Notes: generated by a model not told the origin, from the sequence alone. Shown: positions 7,880 through 17,179, numbered from the stretch's first letter. The stretch: 54,911 nucleotides of DNA from an uncultured Brachyspira sp. (GCA_949287565.1 CASEHG010000316.1:1-54911), one strand, 5' to 3'. Translations and numbers: made by a program.

Positions 7880-8172
7880 CATATCAGGAGGCAACTAAAA
7901 TTTTAAAAAACAATTATCCGAAAACCGCAAAAATGGTAGATGGGAGATATAAAGGCGGATTTGATGATGTTGAAAGTGAATTAGGTCAAGCATTAAATAT
8001 GGCGATAGAAGCACTTGAAAAGAGGATACCAAAGGAGCCTTTAAACAGAGAATATAGACCTGAAATAAGCTACGGATATTGCCCTTGTTGCAGCAATTTA
8101 ATTGACGACTGGAATGATATTAAACTCTGTGGTGAGTGTGGACAGGCTATAGACTGGGAGAGAACGGAATGA
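7876..8172 (+). CDS. Small zinc-ribbon protein
   Basis: A 98-aa protein with an N-terminal helical half (MTYQEATKILKNNYPKTAKM and a GQALNMAIEALEKRI helix) followed by a four-cysteine ribbon, CPCCSNLIDDWNDIKLCGEC, closing in GQAIDW. Proteins of this plan (helix plus CxxC/CxxC) are frequent in Firmicutes phages and of unknown role; nucleic-acid or protein binding is plausible. It overlaps both neighbours by four bases, indicating a tightly coupled three-gene unit. Confidence 0.8.
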   Translation: MTYQEATKILKNNYPKTAKMVDGRYKGGFDDVESELGQALNMAIEALEKRIPKEPLNREYRPEISYGYCPCCSNLIDDWNDIKLCGECGQAIDWERTE

Positions 8173-8906
8173 CAGTATTTTTAACAGGTGATACCCATGG
8201 TCAAATTGGTCGATTTAAACAAATAAAAAAAATTTGTAAAAAAAATAACACAAGCAAAGAAACTGATGTAGTCATTATCTTGGGTGATGCTGGATTAAAT
8301 TATTATGAAAATACTTTAGATGTGGTATTAAAAGAATACTTAAATAGTATTCCAATTACTTTTATATGTATTCAGGGAAATCATGAACAAAGACCTGAAA
8401 ATATCGCAACGTATAAAGAAATAAATTTAAACAGTTCAATAAAAGGCTCTTTTTATTATGAACCTTTATATGATAACATATATTTTGCAAAAAATTCCTA
8501 TCCATTTTTTATCAATGGTTTATCTTTCTTTGTTTTAGGAGGAGCTTATTCTGTTGACAAAGAATATAGACTGAATTTAACAAAACTTGGATACAATAAT
8601 TATAAATGGTTTCAAGATGAACAATTAAATGAGATAGAAAAAGCAATAGCTTTAGACAATATAAAGGAAAATAATTATTATTTTGACTACATATTAACAC
8701 ATACTTGCCCTTATAAATATAGACCAACTGAAATGTTTTTACCAAACATTAATCAGAAAGAGGTAGATAATAGTATGGAAATATTTTTAGATAAAATAGA
8801 TGATAAAATACATTACAAACATTGGTATTGTGGACATTGGCATACTGATAAGGATGTCCATAAAATTTCATTTTTATTTAAAAATATTGAAAAAATAGAA
8901 GTTTAA
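8169..8906 (+). CDS. Calcineurin-like metallophosphoesterase
   Basis: A 245-aa phosphoesterase. The N terminus has GDTHGQIGRF, then VVIILGDAGLNYY, then CIQGNHEQRPE, and late in the chain LTHTCP and CGHWHTDKD. These are the five metal-binding blocks of the calcineurin-like fold. The start was placed at ATG 8169, which overlaps the upstream stop (ATGA); an in-frame upstream extension would lie inside the zinc-ribbon gene. Phage proteins of this subfamily are often annotated only as metallophosphoesterase; the substrate is unknown. It is the last gene of the plus-strand arm. Confidence 0.85.
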   Translation: MTVFLTGDTHGQIGRFKQIKKICKKNNTSKETDVVIILGDAGLNYYENTLDVVLKEYLNSIPITFICIQGNHEQRPENIATYKEINLNSSIKGSFYYEPLYDNIYFAKNSYPFFINGLSFFVLGGAYSVDKEYRLNLTKLGYNNYKWFQDEQLNEIEKAIALDNIKENNYYFDYILTHTCPYKYRPTEMFLPNINQKEVDNSMEIFLDKIDDKIHYKHWYCGHWHTDKDVHKISFLFKNIEKIEV

Positions 8907-8963
8907 TAAACGCAATATTTATAGGGATTTTTGATATTTTGTGTAAAAAAAATGGTAAAAAAA

Positions 8964-8991
8964 AAGAGGTACTATAAAAATAGTACCTCTT
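8964..8991. terminator. Terminator between convergent arms
   Basis: The 11-bp stem AAGAGGTACTA / TAGTACCTCTT with loop TAAAAA lies between the convergent plus-strand arm (ending 8906) and minus-strand arm (ending 9050). An A-rich run on its left becomes a long U tract for minus-strand transcripts; the U-rich run on its right is weaker for plus-strand transcripts. Confidence 0.85.
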
Positions 8992-9049
8992 ATATTTATA
9001 AAGGAGTTTAACAAAATAAGTTTATAAAGTCTAAAATAATAAATCTATC

Positions 9050-10063
9050 TTAAACTTCTTTATTTTTAATTATTGTAATTTTCTTCTGTTCGTCATTCCA
9101 ATAAACTTCATAACCTAATGCCTCAACCCATCTTACAGGGATTAAAGCTCTTGAAGTTTCAGGGTCAATTTCAGGTGCTTGGTCAAGTACAACGGTCATA
9201 CCATTAACCTTCATTTCTCTGTCGCCTATCCACATTTCTACAACATCTTGGTCTACAGGGTCGTTCTCTAAATCAACGCCCGTATAAGCATCTACTAAAT
9301 AAGAAATCTGGAATATGTCATTTGTTTTTCTATTTAAATAATCATAGGGTATGTAAATATATCCTTTGTTTCCACAATTCTCACCCCAAGAATTTAATAA
9401 ACGAAGGAATCCTTTACATTTTGTACCATCTTCATATTTGTGTTCTAACTCATCATCATACCCTACTGCTACCATAGCGTGTCCACCAATAGATTTACCT
9501 TTTGGCATAGGACAAAATTCATCATTTAATATATCATAAAAATTTTCAAATGCTATGATACCAACAACTACAGGTTTTCCAAGACTTAAAGCATATTTTA
9601 TATCATCAACATTATTACATCTTGCATAGTTTGCTATTTTATAATGTGGAACTTTACTATCATTAGGAAGTTCATGAAACTTAAGACTTCCTACCTCGTA
9701 GTCATAAGGATAATCTATATCTTTTACTGTACCATGATTATATATTGCTTTAAATACACTTAAGATATCACTACCTTCTTGACCTTTAAATGAATCTATT
9801 TTTTTTACTTCTTTAGCTAATGCTATAGGAGACATATTCATTTTATTAGAAGTTTCCATTGTTTCCTGCATACCTTTAAAATATGCACCTGCATAAGAAT
9901 GGCAGAATCCTGTTGAGCCTTGGTCTAAAACCTTATCACAATATTTTTTTAAACTTACTTTTTTAGGTAACTCCCCATGTGCAGTAAATATTTTGCACAC
10001 TTCCCAATCTCTCGGACTTTTAGGAGATTCTTTTAAATCAAAACATCTTTTTATATCGCTCAT
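9050..10063 (-). CDS. Papain-like (C1) cysteine peptidase with stalk domain
   Basis: A 337-aa protein. The papain fold is shown by DQGSTGFCHSYA (oxyanion Gln48, nucleophile Cys54), GGHAMVAVGYDD (His195) and LLNSWGENCGNKGY (Asn224). The last 55 residues resemble the copper amine oxidase N-terminal-like stalk domain of clostridial surface proteins (ALIPVRWVEALGYEVYWND). There is no obvious signal peptide. It is the last gene of the late minus-strand unit, directly after the amidase (gap of four bases). It may therefore serve lysis by cleaving peptide cross-links, or degrade host surface proteins; both are inference. Confidence 0.85.
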   Translation of the reverse strand: MSDIKRCFDLKESPKSPRDWEVCKIFTAHGELPKKVSLKKYCDKVLDQGSTGFCHSYAGAYFKGMQETMETSNKMNMSPIALAKEVKKIDSFKGQEGSDILSVFKAIYNHGTVKDIDYPYDYEVGSLKFHELPNDSKVPHYKIANYARCNNVDDIKYALSLGKPVVVGIIAFENFYDILNDEFCPMPKGKSIGGHAMVAVGYDDELEHKYEDGTKCKGFLRLLNSWGENCGNKGYIYIPYDYLNRKTNDIFQISYLVDAYTGVDLENDPVDQDVVEMWIGDREMKVNGMTVVLDQAPEIDPETSRALIPVRWVEALGYEVYWNDEQKKITIIKNKEV

Positions 10064-10067
10064 AATC

Positions 10068-10835
10068 TTACTCCTTTGGTGAATCTATAGTAGGGATTCC
10101 TTCTTTATAATCTATTTTAAAACCTGCTTGTTCTAAACTTCTTAATTCAATATAGTTTTTATCATTATATAAAATCCTATTTACATTGTAAATTTTACCA
10201 TCTATTAATACTTCTGTTGTTGTAACTGCCAATTCTTCTTCACCCCATTTAATTCCTAAATACTGCAAAATGCCTTTTGCATCTGCAATTGCACATTTTT
10301 CTCTAAAATCATCTGATTTTAATAATTCCAATTCAGATTTATTTGTATAAAAGCCATGTTCTATTAGAACAGAAGGTATCCCGTATTTATGTGTCTGATT
10401 AATAACATATAAACTACTTCCAATTTTTATACCTCTGTCTTTTAAACCTAAATATGGTATACTATTTTTTTCTATATCTTCAGCCAAAAGTAATGGTTTA
10501 CCATATTTTTCATATACATATATTTCCCATCCATGGGCGGTGTTCCAAGTAATACCATAGGCATTAGCATGTATTGATACAAAAATATCTACATGGTTAT
10601 CTTTGGCAATTCTAACACGTTCTGCTAAAGAAGTATCAGTATCATTAGGTGACGTTAAAATAACTTTAATTTTAGAATATTTATCAAGTATTTTTTTTAT
10701 TCTATTTGTAACATCACGATTAAATTCCCATTCAAACATACTTTCGTCAAAGGCACGTTTGCCAGCAGTCTCTTTGCCTTGCTAATGACCAGCGTCCAGA
10801 CATACTATATATACATCTTTAGCTGACATACGCAT
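10068..10835 (-). CDS. N-acetylmuramoyl-L-alanine amidase (endolysin) with in-frame amber codon
   Basis: An Amidase_3-type zinc amidase that would cleave the bond between muramic acid and the stem peptide. The first zinc ligand is in CLDAGH (residue 17); VSIHANAYG and LIEHGFYTNKSE supply later ligands, and a stalk-like C-terminal domain (residues about 205-255) follows. Codon 18 (10782-10784) is TAG, immediately after the zinc His, and the following QGKETAGKRAFDE is clearly homologous sequence in the same frame. The frame begins at ATG 10835 or 10829 behind AAAGGGG. An internal ATG (10739) lacks the first motif and a ribosome site, so it is unlikely to yield active enzyme. The gene is preceded by the holin. 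Confidence 0.8.
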
Positions 10836-10842
10836 CACCCCT

Positions 10843-11247
10843 TTAAATATCAGTTAATTCATCCTCAGATGGGGATACAGGTTCAGTAGGATTTAATATT
10901 TGTTGGAAAGTCTTAAAGGCTTCTTTAATATATTTATAAACTCCGCCAATAAATAAACTAACAATTGCAATAATATTAAAGCTCTCTGTAAATTCTGGTG
11001 AAATTTCTAATCCTATCATAGTTAAATAATTAGGTAAAAATGTTATTACTGTTGTTAATGCAACCAGCCCTACGGACATTGCAATCATTTTTAATACACT
11101 GTTGATTATTTTTTGTTTATCAAATTCCTGCTGTAATATTTTAGTATTGTAATAAATACTAAAACACATATTAGCAATATATGAAGCAACAAATAATCCT
11201 ACCGCAATGCTAACATCTGATAAATTTGATATAAATATATCTAACAT
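10843..11247 (-). CDS. Holin
   Basis: A 134-aa membrane protein with three hydrophobic segments (about residues 10-30, 48-68 and 86-106) and a charged, Pro/Glu-rich cytoplasmic tail (EPVSPSEDELTD). Size, topology and position directly before the amidase fit a phage holin, which would permeabilise the membrane and time lysis. A strong ribosome site (ATGGAGGTGA) precedes ATG 11247. No particular holin family was recognised with certainty. Confidence 0.75.
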   Translation of the reverse strand: MLDIFISNLSDVSIAVGLFVASYIANMCFSIYYNTKILQQEFDKQKIINSVLKMIAMSVGLVALTTVITFLPNYLTMIGLEISPEFTESFNIIAIVSLFIGGVYKYIKEAFKTFQQILNPTEPVSPSEDELTDI

Positions 11248-11273
11248 ACAGTCACCTCCATATATTATTAAAT

Positions 11274-11307
11274 TAATAATAGGGTGGATTAATCCACCCT
11301 ATTATTA
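11274..11307 (-). terminator. Long palindromic hairpin before the holin
   Basis: A perfect self-complementary sequence centred on GGGTGGATTAATCCACCC with flanking AATAAT/ATTATT. It lies between the 11315 gene and the holin, so it could limit read-through into the lysis genes. The A/T-rich flank gives only a weak U tract. Confidence 0.65.
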
Positions 11308-11314
11308 TAATAAA

Positions 11315-11710
11315 TCAAAATTTAAGCATCATATAAAACTCATTAGCAATTCTATATGCTTCTTTAACCTCAGACGATAACTCAACGTGCTCAAATTTAG
11401 TTCCTTCAATGGGATGGTCTGTTACATTGCATCTAATATCATTATCTCTTGCATATTTACTAGTATAAACATAACCTTCGCCAGCACCATAAAGTTTAAC
11501 CTTTACACCATTGATTACAGGATAACCATGGCTTGTTGAGATTTCATCAGTTGCAACATATGCACCAGTTGAATAGTAATAAGCAGTATCTTCAAAATCA
11601 GAAGCATGAAGAATGCCATATTTGTCCTGATAAACATATTTTGTTGCTGTAATTTCACTTACGTCATGTCTGTCTTTCTTTTCGATTGCGTCTTTTCTTA
11701 ATTCTCTCAT
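11315..11710 (-). CDS. Small tail-associated protein, unknown
   Basis: A 131-aa soluble protein located between the fibre-like gene and the holin. It has a basic N terminus, a central beta-rich region with many Tyr/Gly (EDTAYYYSTGAYVATDE; VKLYGAGEGYVYTSKYA), and a helical end (EVKEAYRIANEFYMMLKF). Ribosome site AGGAGG. No family recognised; position suggests a virion-tip or lysis-accessory role (inference). Confidence 0.65.
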   Translation of the reverse strand: MRELRKDAIEKKDRHDVSEITATKYVYQDKYGILHASDFEDTAYYYSTGAYVATDEISTSHGYPVINGVKVKLYGAGEGYVYTSKYARDNDIRCNVTDHPIEGTKFEHVELSSEVKEAYRIANEFYMMLKF

Positions 11711-11756
11711 AATAAATTCCTCCTAAAATAATATATATATTGTTTTATTAGTAAAA

Positions 11757-12539
11757 TCAGGATACTCTTTCAATGTATGGCCTTTCATTATCCGCACCTA
11801 ATCTATAGGTTTGAGGTAATGTGTCATCATTGAAAGTTCCCGATGATGCTATTGCTTGTTGTACATCGTTTGATAACATATTCATAGTAACATAATAATC
11901 TGGAATTTGAAAATTCCAAGCTAAAGCCCAATAATCATTATTTCCACCTTCTGTAGGTGTATTACCAGTTGTTGTCTGTAATGCTCCATATAAGCTACCA
12001 AGATATTGAACACAGTCATTTTTTTGATATGTTTTTAATGGGTCGTATTCTCCTTGGAAAGCCAATCCTATACCAGCGTCTCCTTTTTCACCTCTAATAG
12101 CTAAAGGAATCCAATATGTAATATTTGTAGGGTTAGTTCCTACTGGTGTATTTGCAGATACACACATATAAGCTTCTCTTAAACCATTAGTTGCATATGA
12201 CACAACATTATATTTATTATATTTTACGCTGGCAACATATTCACCACGATACTGAACAAGTTCCACAATATACTGTTGAATATCATCAAGATAGAACTGC
12301 TCAATAGACATTACTGCGTCACGTAGCTTATTTAAATTTTCAGCATTAATAATCATTCTTTTTAATTGCTGATTTGTTGATAAAACATTTAAAGCCTGAC
12401 TTATATTTCCAGCATTGTAATACTGATAATAAAGATTGATAGCTTGTAATGAATTAATGTCAGGGTCTATAAATTTTTCAAAATTATCAACTCCCTCAGA
12501 GGGGAAATTGTTATCGTATTGTGGATATAAGGTACTAAT
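11757..12539 (-). CDS. Tail fibre/base-plate protein with carbohydrate-binding-type repeat, AUU start likely
   Basis: About 260 aa. Two segments of the carbohydrate-binding-module type occur: YRGEYVASVKYNKYNVVSYA and FQGEYDPLKTYQKNDCVQYL, each followed by an aromatic-rich region with W at the end. These are typical of phage fibres that bind cell-wall sugar. The nearest conventional start, TTG 12560, lies upstream of, and overlaps, the ribosome site AAGAAAGGAG. That site is spaced correctly for the ATT codons at 12542 and 12539, giving STLYPQYDNNFP as the N terminus. So an AUU start is preferred; TTG is the alternative. Confidence 0.7.
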   Translation of the reverse strand: MSTLYPQYDNNFPSEGVDNFEKFIDPDINSLQAINLYYQYYNAGNISQALNVLSTNQQLKRMIINAENLNKLRDAVMSIEQFYLDDIQQYIVELVQYRGEYVASVKYNKYNVVSYATNGLREAYMCVSANTPVGTNPTNITYWIPLAIRGEKGDAGIGLAFQGEYDPLKTYQKNDCVQYLGSLYGALQTTTGNTPTEGGNNDYWALAWNFQIPDYYVTMNMLSNDVQQAIASSGTFNDDTLPQTYRLGADNERPYIERVS

Positions 12540-12556
12540 AATAAACACTCCTTTCT

Positions 12557-14668
12557 TCAATCGTCTTGTACAATAAAAGGATATAACGGGAAAAATTTTA
12601 CAGCTTCTATTGTCATAATTCCAGAACTATAACTATAATTAATAGTCTTGATGATATATTCTTCTATTTTACCCGTAGTCTTACTTTTATATTGAATTTT
12701 TTGATTGACATCTAACCAGAATATAGGTTTTATTTCAAGAACTAAATTAGTATTAAGTCTCATAGCTTTCCAGTTTTCATATTCTGCCCTTTGTCTTGCT
12801 AAATCGTCTGTGTAAATCTTTTCATAATCACCATCAGATAATACTTGTCTAAGTTCTCCAACTTCATCTATAGCAAACGGATTGTAATATTCACGTTTCT
12901 CTGCTTCTGTCATATCAGATGTAATATATTCGGATTCTGAATTAATAATATATTTTATATTATCTGTACCTTCATTTTGCTTATCTTGAGCTATCCATTG
13001 CTCCTTAGTCTGTCCTGATTGTAATGGCAACTCATTATATTCTTTTACTACATAACATACTTGTGACTGCCCTTGAAGATGTAATCCACCACCTTTGTGT
13101 TTGAACACATAAGGTATTCCGGGTAGCAAATCTCCAACCTTAAGAGCCGTATTTCCAGACCTATATAGATTATAAGTTTTAACAAATGTATCATACACTA
13201 TACTATCAGTGTTTTCATCATAATGAGGATTAGCATAATTATCTGTAATATAAAGTATCATCCTTGTAGGAAGTGTTTCGGGAAATGTAAGAGCTATCAT
13301 TATATTATTAGGAATATCATAATCATCTGTTTCTACAATATAATCTAAAGTAACTTGATAAGACTCATCAACATTTGTAACTGTTGCATATCTATCAGCT
13401 TCTAAACATTTTCCCCATACTCTTGTAGAATTTTTAACAGTCTCAAAGCTTGTACTCATATCTTCTTGTATTACTAATGGAGATAATGTTTCCCAATCTA
13501 ATACATAAGAATCTTCTATAGTTGTTGGTATTTTTTGATTAACAAATATATCATTAACGTCAAAGAAAAACTCCCAACCAGCTTCCAAATTATTTAATTC
13601 GTCCAATATATCATATATTGTAGCCCCCGCACTAAACTCTAAGTCATAAGGAACAACACCTTGATGATTATATTCAATAAACTCTGGAGCGGTATGAAGA
13701 GTATATCCACTTCCTTTAAATATCCAGAAATTATAAAAGCGAGCATTAGCAACCTCGTCATAAGGTTCAGATAGTTCCATTCTAACTTCTATATAATTAA
13801 GTTGTGTAAAATCAGAATCTATTGTAAATTCATTTACAAGTGAAGGCCAAGGAGAGTCTACTGACACTTCTTGAATTTTTTCTTCATTTCCTTTCTTCCC
13901 TACTATTCTAAGAAAGAAAAGAGCATCAAATGTTTGGTCTCCGTCCTTGCCTGTATTTCCGGGAATGGTGTACGTTTCACCAAATTCAAATACAGCAACA
14001 TTGTAATATCTAACATACGCTACGGTATCTCCAATAGGAATGTGAAACAGTAATTCATTGTTTTCGAAATCCAAATGACAACCTACATATTCAACAGAAG
14101 GCGAATCTCTATCAAACAAGTTTTCTGTTGTCTCGTGATTTTTCCTATTTTCTACTCTATATTTTGGATATTTACCTTCTATAGTAACAGTATCAATAAT
14201 AGCTTGTCTAATATCAGTACCTTCATGAATAATAGTTTGTAAACCCCTCATTTGACCGCCACGTAAGCCTGTAAATTGAGCCATTAAGTCTACACATTGT
14301 AGGGTTAATGTTTTTGTGGTGGTATTATACGAGTAATTTATATCATTAAAAAGATAAGTTCCAATATTGTAGTAAACAATATTATCAGTTCTTATATTCT
14401 TAATGCCTATTCTTACTTTAATATATTTATCTAACCAGATTTTTGTATCTTGCCCTATTAAAAAAGAACTATCTTTAACATACATAGTTAAATCTATATT
14501 TCTTCTTATATCAGATTCTGCGTCAACAGTATAGTTCGCATCTATCAATTCACCTTGTAAATTTTCTACAATCTGAAAATTTTTATTAAGTAAATCTATA
14601 GTAATAAATAAATTTAATTTATTTTGATAAATTAAATCAAGGTCTTCTTGTGTGTAGTTATACGCCAT
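12557..14668 (-). CDS. Tail hub/tip protein (DUF5048-like)
   Basis: A 703-aa protein beginning MAYNYTQEDLDLIYQNKL. Its first 150 residues (NIDLTMYVKDSSF..., YYNIGTYLFNDINYSYNTTTKTLTLQCVDLMAQFTG) match the tail hub class found downstream of the tape measure in Firmicutes siphoviruses. A beta-rich middle and a C-terminal domain ending IMTIEAVKFFPLYPF follow. Start ATG 14668 was chosen over an upstream codon because GAGAGAGG is correctly spaced; it overlaps the preceding gene by 11 bases. It probably forms the distal tail hub. Confidence 0.72.
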   Translation of the reverse strand: MAYNYTQEDLDLIYQNKLNLFITIDLLNKNFQIVENLQGELIDANYTVDAESDIRRNIDLTMYVKDSSFLIGQDTKIWLDKYIKVRIGIKNIRTDNIVYYNIGTYLFNDINYSYNTTTKTLTLQCVDLMAQFTGLRGGQMRGLQTIIHEGTDIRQAIIDTVTIEGKYPKYRVENRKNHETTENLFDRDSPSVEYVGCHLDFENNELLFHIPIGDTVAYVRYYNVAVFEFGETYTIPGNTGKDGDQTFDALFFLRIVGKKGNEEKIQEVSVDSPWPSLVNEFTIDSDFTQLNYIEVRMELSEPYDEVANARFYNFWIFKGSGYTLHTAPEFIEYNHQGVVPYDLEFSAGATIYDILDELNNLEAGWEFFFDVNDIFVNQKIPTTIEDSYVLDWETLSPLVIQEDMSTSFETVKNSTRVWGKCLEADRYATVTNVDESYQVTLDYIVETDDYDIPNNIMIALTFPETLPTRMILYITDNYANPHYDENTDSIVYDTFVKTYNLYRSGNTALKVGDLLPGIPYVFKHKGGGLHLQGQSQVCYVVKEYNELPLQSGQTKEQWIAQDKQNEGTDNIKYIINSESEYITSDMTEAEKREYYNPFAIDEVGELRQVLSDGDYEKIYTDDLARQRAEYENWKAMRLNTNLVLEIKPIFWLDVNQKIQYKSKTTGKIEEYIIKTINYSYSSGIMTIEAVKFFPLYPFIVQDD

Positions 14669-15593
14669 TGTACACACCTCTCTCAGTAGCAGAAGCTAAT
14701 CTGGGGTTATAATCTATAATATTGTTATTATATAAATCATCAGTGTTTTCTATATCACCAATCTCAACCCAATTAAAAGTTGTTACTGGGAAGTAATTAC
14801 TTGTTGCTTCATTCTGTGTAGGACTGTCTATTATTGAAACCAAATATGCTCTGCCATCAAAATGTTTTAATACTTTTGGTTTACCATTACATAAGAAGTC
14901 ATACAAATCATCTCTATACTTATAACTATCATACCATTGCCAATCGTAATCGTCGAGTACTGTTTTGATAAAAACTGCGGAAGTTGTGCCTGACATATAA
15001 TTATTATTACCATTAGTAACAACATAAGGGTATTTCCTGTCTATTGTGTTTACTACGGCTGTAGGCCTATTCCTTTGCATGGTCATTGTAATATTAGCGA
15101 CTGCGTGATATGTTACATCTTTTTCCATAATGAATATACCTTCAAATTCACATACAATAGAAGAAATATTTAACTCTCCTTCTTGTCCAGCAACGACAGG
15201 AACTAAAGCATAATTATATTTTGTATTTGCTCTAACTGTTTTATCAAGTTTAACAAAGGCAAAATCTTCTTCTGTAGTAATAGGGACTTCAAATAAAGTA
15301 ATCCATTTACCAGTACCATCTTCTTCTCTCTTTATTAGTAAAGAGTTAACTTCGTTTAACATAAAGTTTACGTTTCCTGCACTAAGACTGCCATCAAAAT
15401 GAGCATCAAATACTGTACTATATTCCCATTCTTCGGGAATATCTGTTGTATAGTCTTTACTAACATTAGTATCTATATATAACCTATCATAAATACCATT
15501 TTCAACCTTTATACTTTGTATATTATTAACATTAGATGGTGTGTAATCAAGAGTTTTCATAGCACCACAAAATGTTCCACCACAAAATACCAT
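14658..15593 (-). CDS. Distal tail protein
   Basis: A 311-aa beta-rich protein with one Fn3/Ig-like strand pattern, WEYSTVFDAHFDGSLSAGN and KYNYALVPVVAGQEGE, and later FNWVEIGDIE. Its place between an Fn3-containing protein and the hub gene fits a distal tail or tail-tip component. It starts at ATG 15593, overlapping the previous stop by one base (TAATG). The identity as tail structural protein comes from position and fold pattern. Confidence 0.6.
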   Translation of the reverse strand: MVFCGGTFCGAMKTLDYTPSNVNNIQSIKVENGIYDRLYIDTNVSKDYTTDIPEEWEYSTVFDAHFDGSLSAGNVNFMLNEVNSLLIKREEDGTGKWITLFEVPITTEEDFAFVKLDKTVRANTKYNYALVPVVAGQEGELNISSIVCEFEGIFIMEKDVTYHAVANITMTMQRNRPTAVVNTIDRKYPYVVTNGNNNYMSGTTSAVFIKTVLDDYDWQWYDSYKYRDDLYDFLCNGKPKVLKHFDGRAYLVSIIDSPTQNEATSNYFPVTTFNWVEIGDIENTDDLYNNNIIDYNPRLASATERGVYNGV

Positions 15594-16672
15594 TAAGCAC
15601 CACCACCCAATAATTGTATTATTAATTCGTATCTATTATTTTGTCTCTTTATCCACATATAAATATACTGTTCTGGTGTTGGAATGTCAATATAATTACT
15701 CATTTGATAGTAACAAGTTAAAACATTGTAAGCCTTTAATTCAATATAAGCTTTATTACCGTTTTGTCCTTCAAAATTACCAATCCTATAATTAATTTCT
15801 ATATTGTATTCTCCGTTTGATAATTCCATAATTGTAGACTGCGGAGTGAAGTCTCGTCCAATAGATTGTATTAAGAAGTTGTCGTTTATTTGAAAACCAT
15901 CATCAAAGTCAACATAAGAACCATCACCTGTTAAATCAATTTCTTTATCATCGATATATATTGGAGGGTCTGGATTACAAGTTGCACCTATAACCTTGAT
16001 ATTGGGTGAAATTCTGATTGCTCCTGCACTTCTTAAATTCTCCAAACCTAATAAAGTGTAAACAGGAGGTGTTAAATATGATATATTAAAATAAATATAT
16101 CCTGTGTCAACAGTCATATTATGAACAGTAACGCCTGTAGCTCTTATATAATAGAACTCATTATTAGTTAAGTTATAAAATGTATATCCTAAGTCAGAAG
16201 TATCATATAAACTTCCGCTATTATTTATTTCTATCCTATTGCTATTGTACAATATTACTGTATATTGATTTAATAACTCACCTTCAAGCTGTGAATAATT
16301 AATATCAAAGCGATAGTAAGAAGAAGTTAAGGTTTGTTCTTGTGACACATTGGTAAAAGTAAAAGTTGGTGTAGTAAAACAATAAATAATCATTGGGTCA
16401 CTAAACTGCGATGTATCACCATTTGTATCTGTGACTTGAATTTGCACACTATAAACTTTTCCGTTAGTTAATGTATTCGCAGGAAGCGTATGTCTTAACT
16501 GTCTTGATGTAATTTTATTTCGGTAGATTTCTGTACCACTCTGATTATCCTTAATCAATATAGTATTGTCCTGTAAAGAGCCATACACATACGAAAATGT
16601 AAATGTAAACTCAAATTGTGCATCAAAGGCTGGCACTACATACAATACTGGTTTATAAGATAATGTTGCCAT
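15593..16672 (-). CDS. Tail tip protein with Fn3-like domains
   Basis: A 359-aa protein consisting of Fn3-like beta sandwiches. The first (residues about 1-95) is SYVYGSLQDNTILIKD... to GKVYSVQIQVTDTNGD, the second includes SYYRFDINYSQLEG, and a C-terminal jelly-roll-like region follows (LSNGEYNIEINYRIGN). Fn3 repeats in tail-tip proteins mediate weak carbohydrate contact. No signal peptide. Immediately precedes the distal tail gene, with one-base overlap. Confidence 0.65.
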   Translation of the reverse strand: MATLSYKPVLYVVPAFDAQFEFTFTFSYVYGSLQDNTILIKDNQSGTEIYRNKITSRQLRHTLPANTLTNGKVYSVQIQVTDTNGDTSQFSDPMIIYCFTTPTFTFTNVSQEQTLTSSYYRFDINYSQLEGELLNQYTVILYNSNRIEINNSGSLYDTSDLGYTFYNLTNNEFYYIRATGVTVHNMTVDTGYIYFNISYLTPPVYTLLGLENLRSAGAIRISPNIKVIGATCNPDPPIYIDDKEIDLTGDGSYVDFDDGFQINDNFLIQSIGRDFTPQSTIMELSNGEYNIEINYRIGNFEGQNGNKAYIELKAYNVLTCYYQMSNYIDIPTPEQYIYMWIKRQNNRYELIIQLLGGGA

Positions 16673-16684
16673 GTAATACCCCCT

Positions 16685-17179
16685 TTAAATAATTACTGCC
16701 TTATAAGTGTTAGCTCCAATATTTGATGAACTATTAAACTTAACAACAATACCGTTGGTTGATGATATTAATATATCACAATCTTTAACCACTTGTCCAG
16801 TAGAAATATTAATAATTGTTACTACAACATCCAATGTACCTTTATTATGAACACATTGCCAAGTACAAACACCGCTTTGTGTAGTAAGTTCTGGATTAAT
16901 AACAACTACCTTTTGTAAATAAGAGCTTGGAAGAACCATAGTATTATTAGGGTTATTTTGTGTAAACATTAAGTTAATGGCTTGTCCTACTTCCAAAACT
17001 AAATCAGTTTTTACATTATAAGTTTTATCTTTAGATGTTACTGTATAGTCTTTATATCCGTTCTTACTAACAACTATACATTGTACTGTCTTATCATAGG
17101 GTGCTACTGATATTTTTTTATCAGTAGCACCTAAGATAGAAGTAACTAAAACATCAACTGCTTTGTTACTTATATTCAC
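16685..17179 (-). CDS. Small beta-sandwich tail protein
   Basis: A 164-aa protein. The first 60 residues have repeated beta strands (SILGATDKKISVAPYDKTV, NGYKDYTVTSKDKTYNVK), the rest an Ig-like sandwich, KGTLDVVVTIINISTGQVV to NTYKAVII. It starts at GTG 17179 with AAAGGGG upstream. It lies directly after the tape measure, where the tail completion or tip assembly proteins occur. No specific family recognised. Confidence 0.6.
   Translation of the reverse strand: MNISNKAVDVLVTSILGATDKKISVAPYDKTVQCIVVSKNGYKDYTVTSKDKTYNVKTDLVLEVGQAINLMFTQNNPNNTMVLPSSYLQKVVVINPELTTQSGVCTWQCVHNKGTLDVVVTIINISTGQVVKDCDILISSTNGIVVKFNSSSNIGANTYKAVII

Noticed and set aside
10068-10835. Genome-wide amber (TAG) recoding to glutamine
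   Set aside because: Only the amidase carries an in-frame TAG; large late genes (tape measure, hub, portal, TerL, fibre) have none, and at least four genes (RecU-like, AgrB-like, D12 methylase, 49669) use TAG as their stop.
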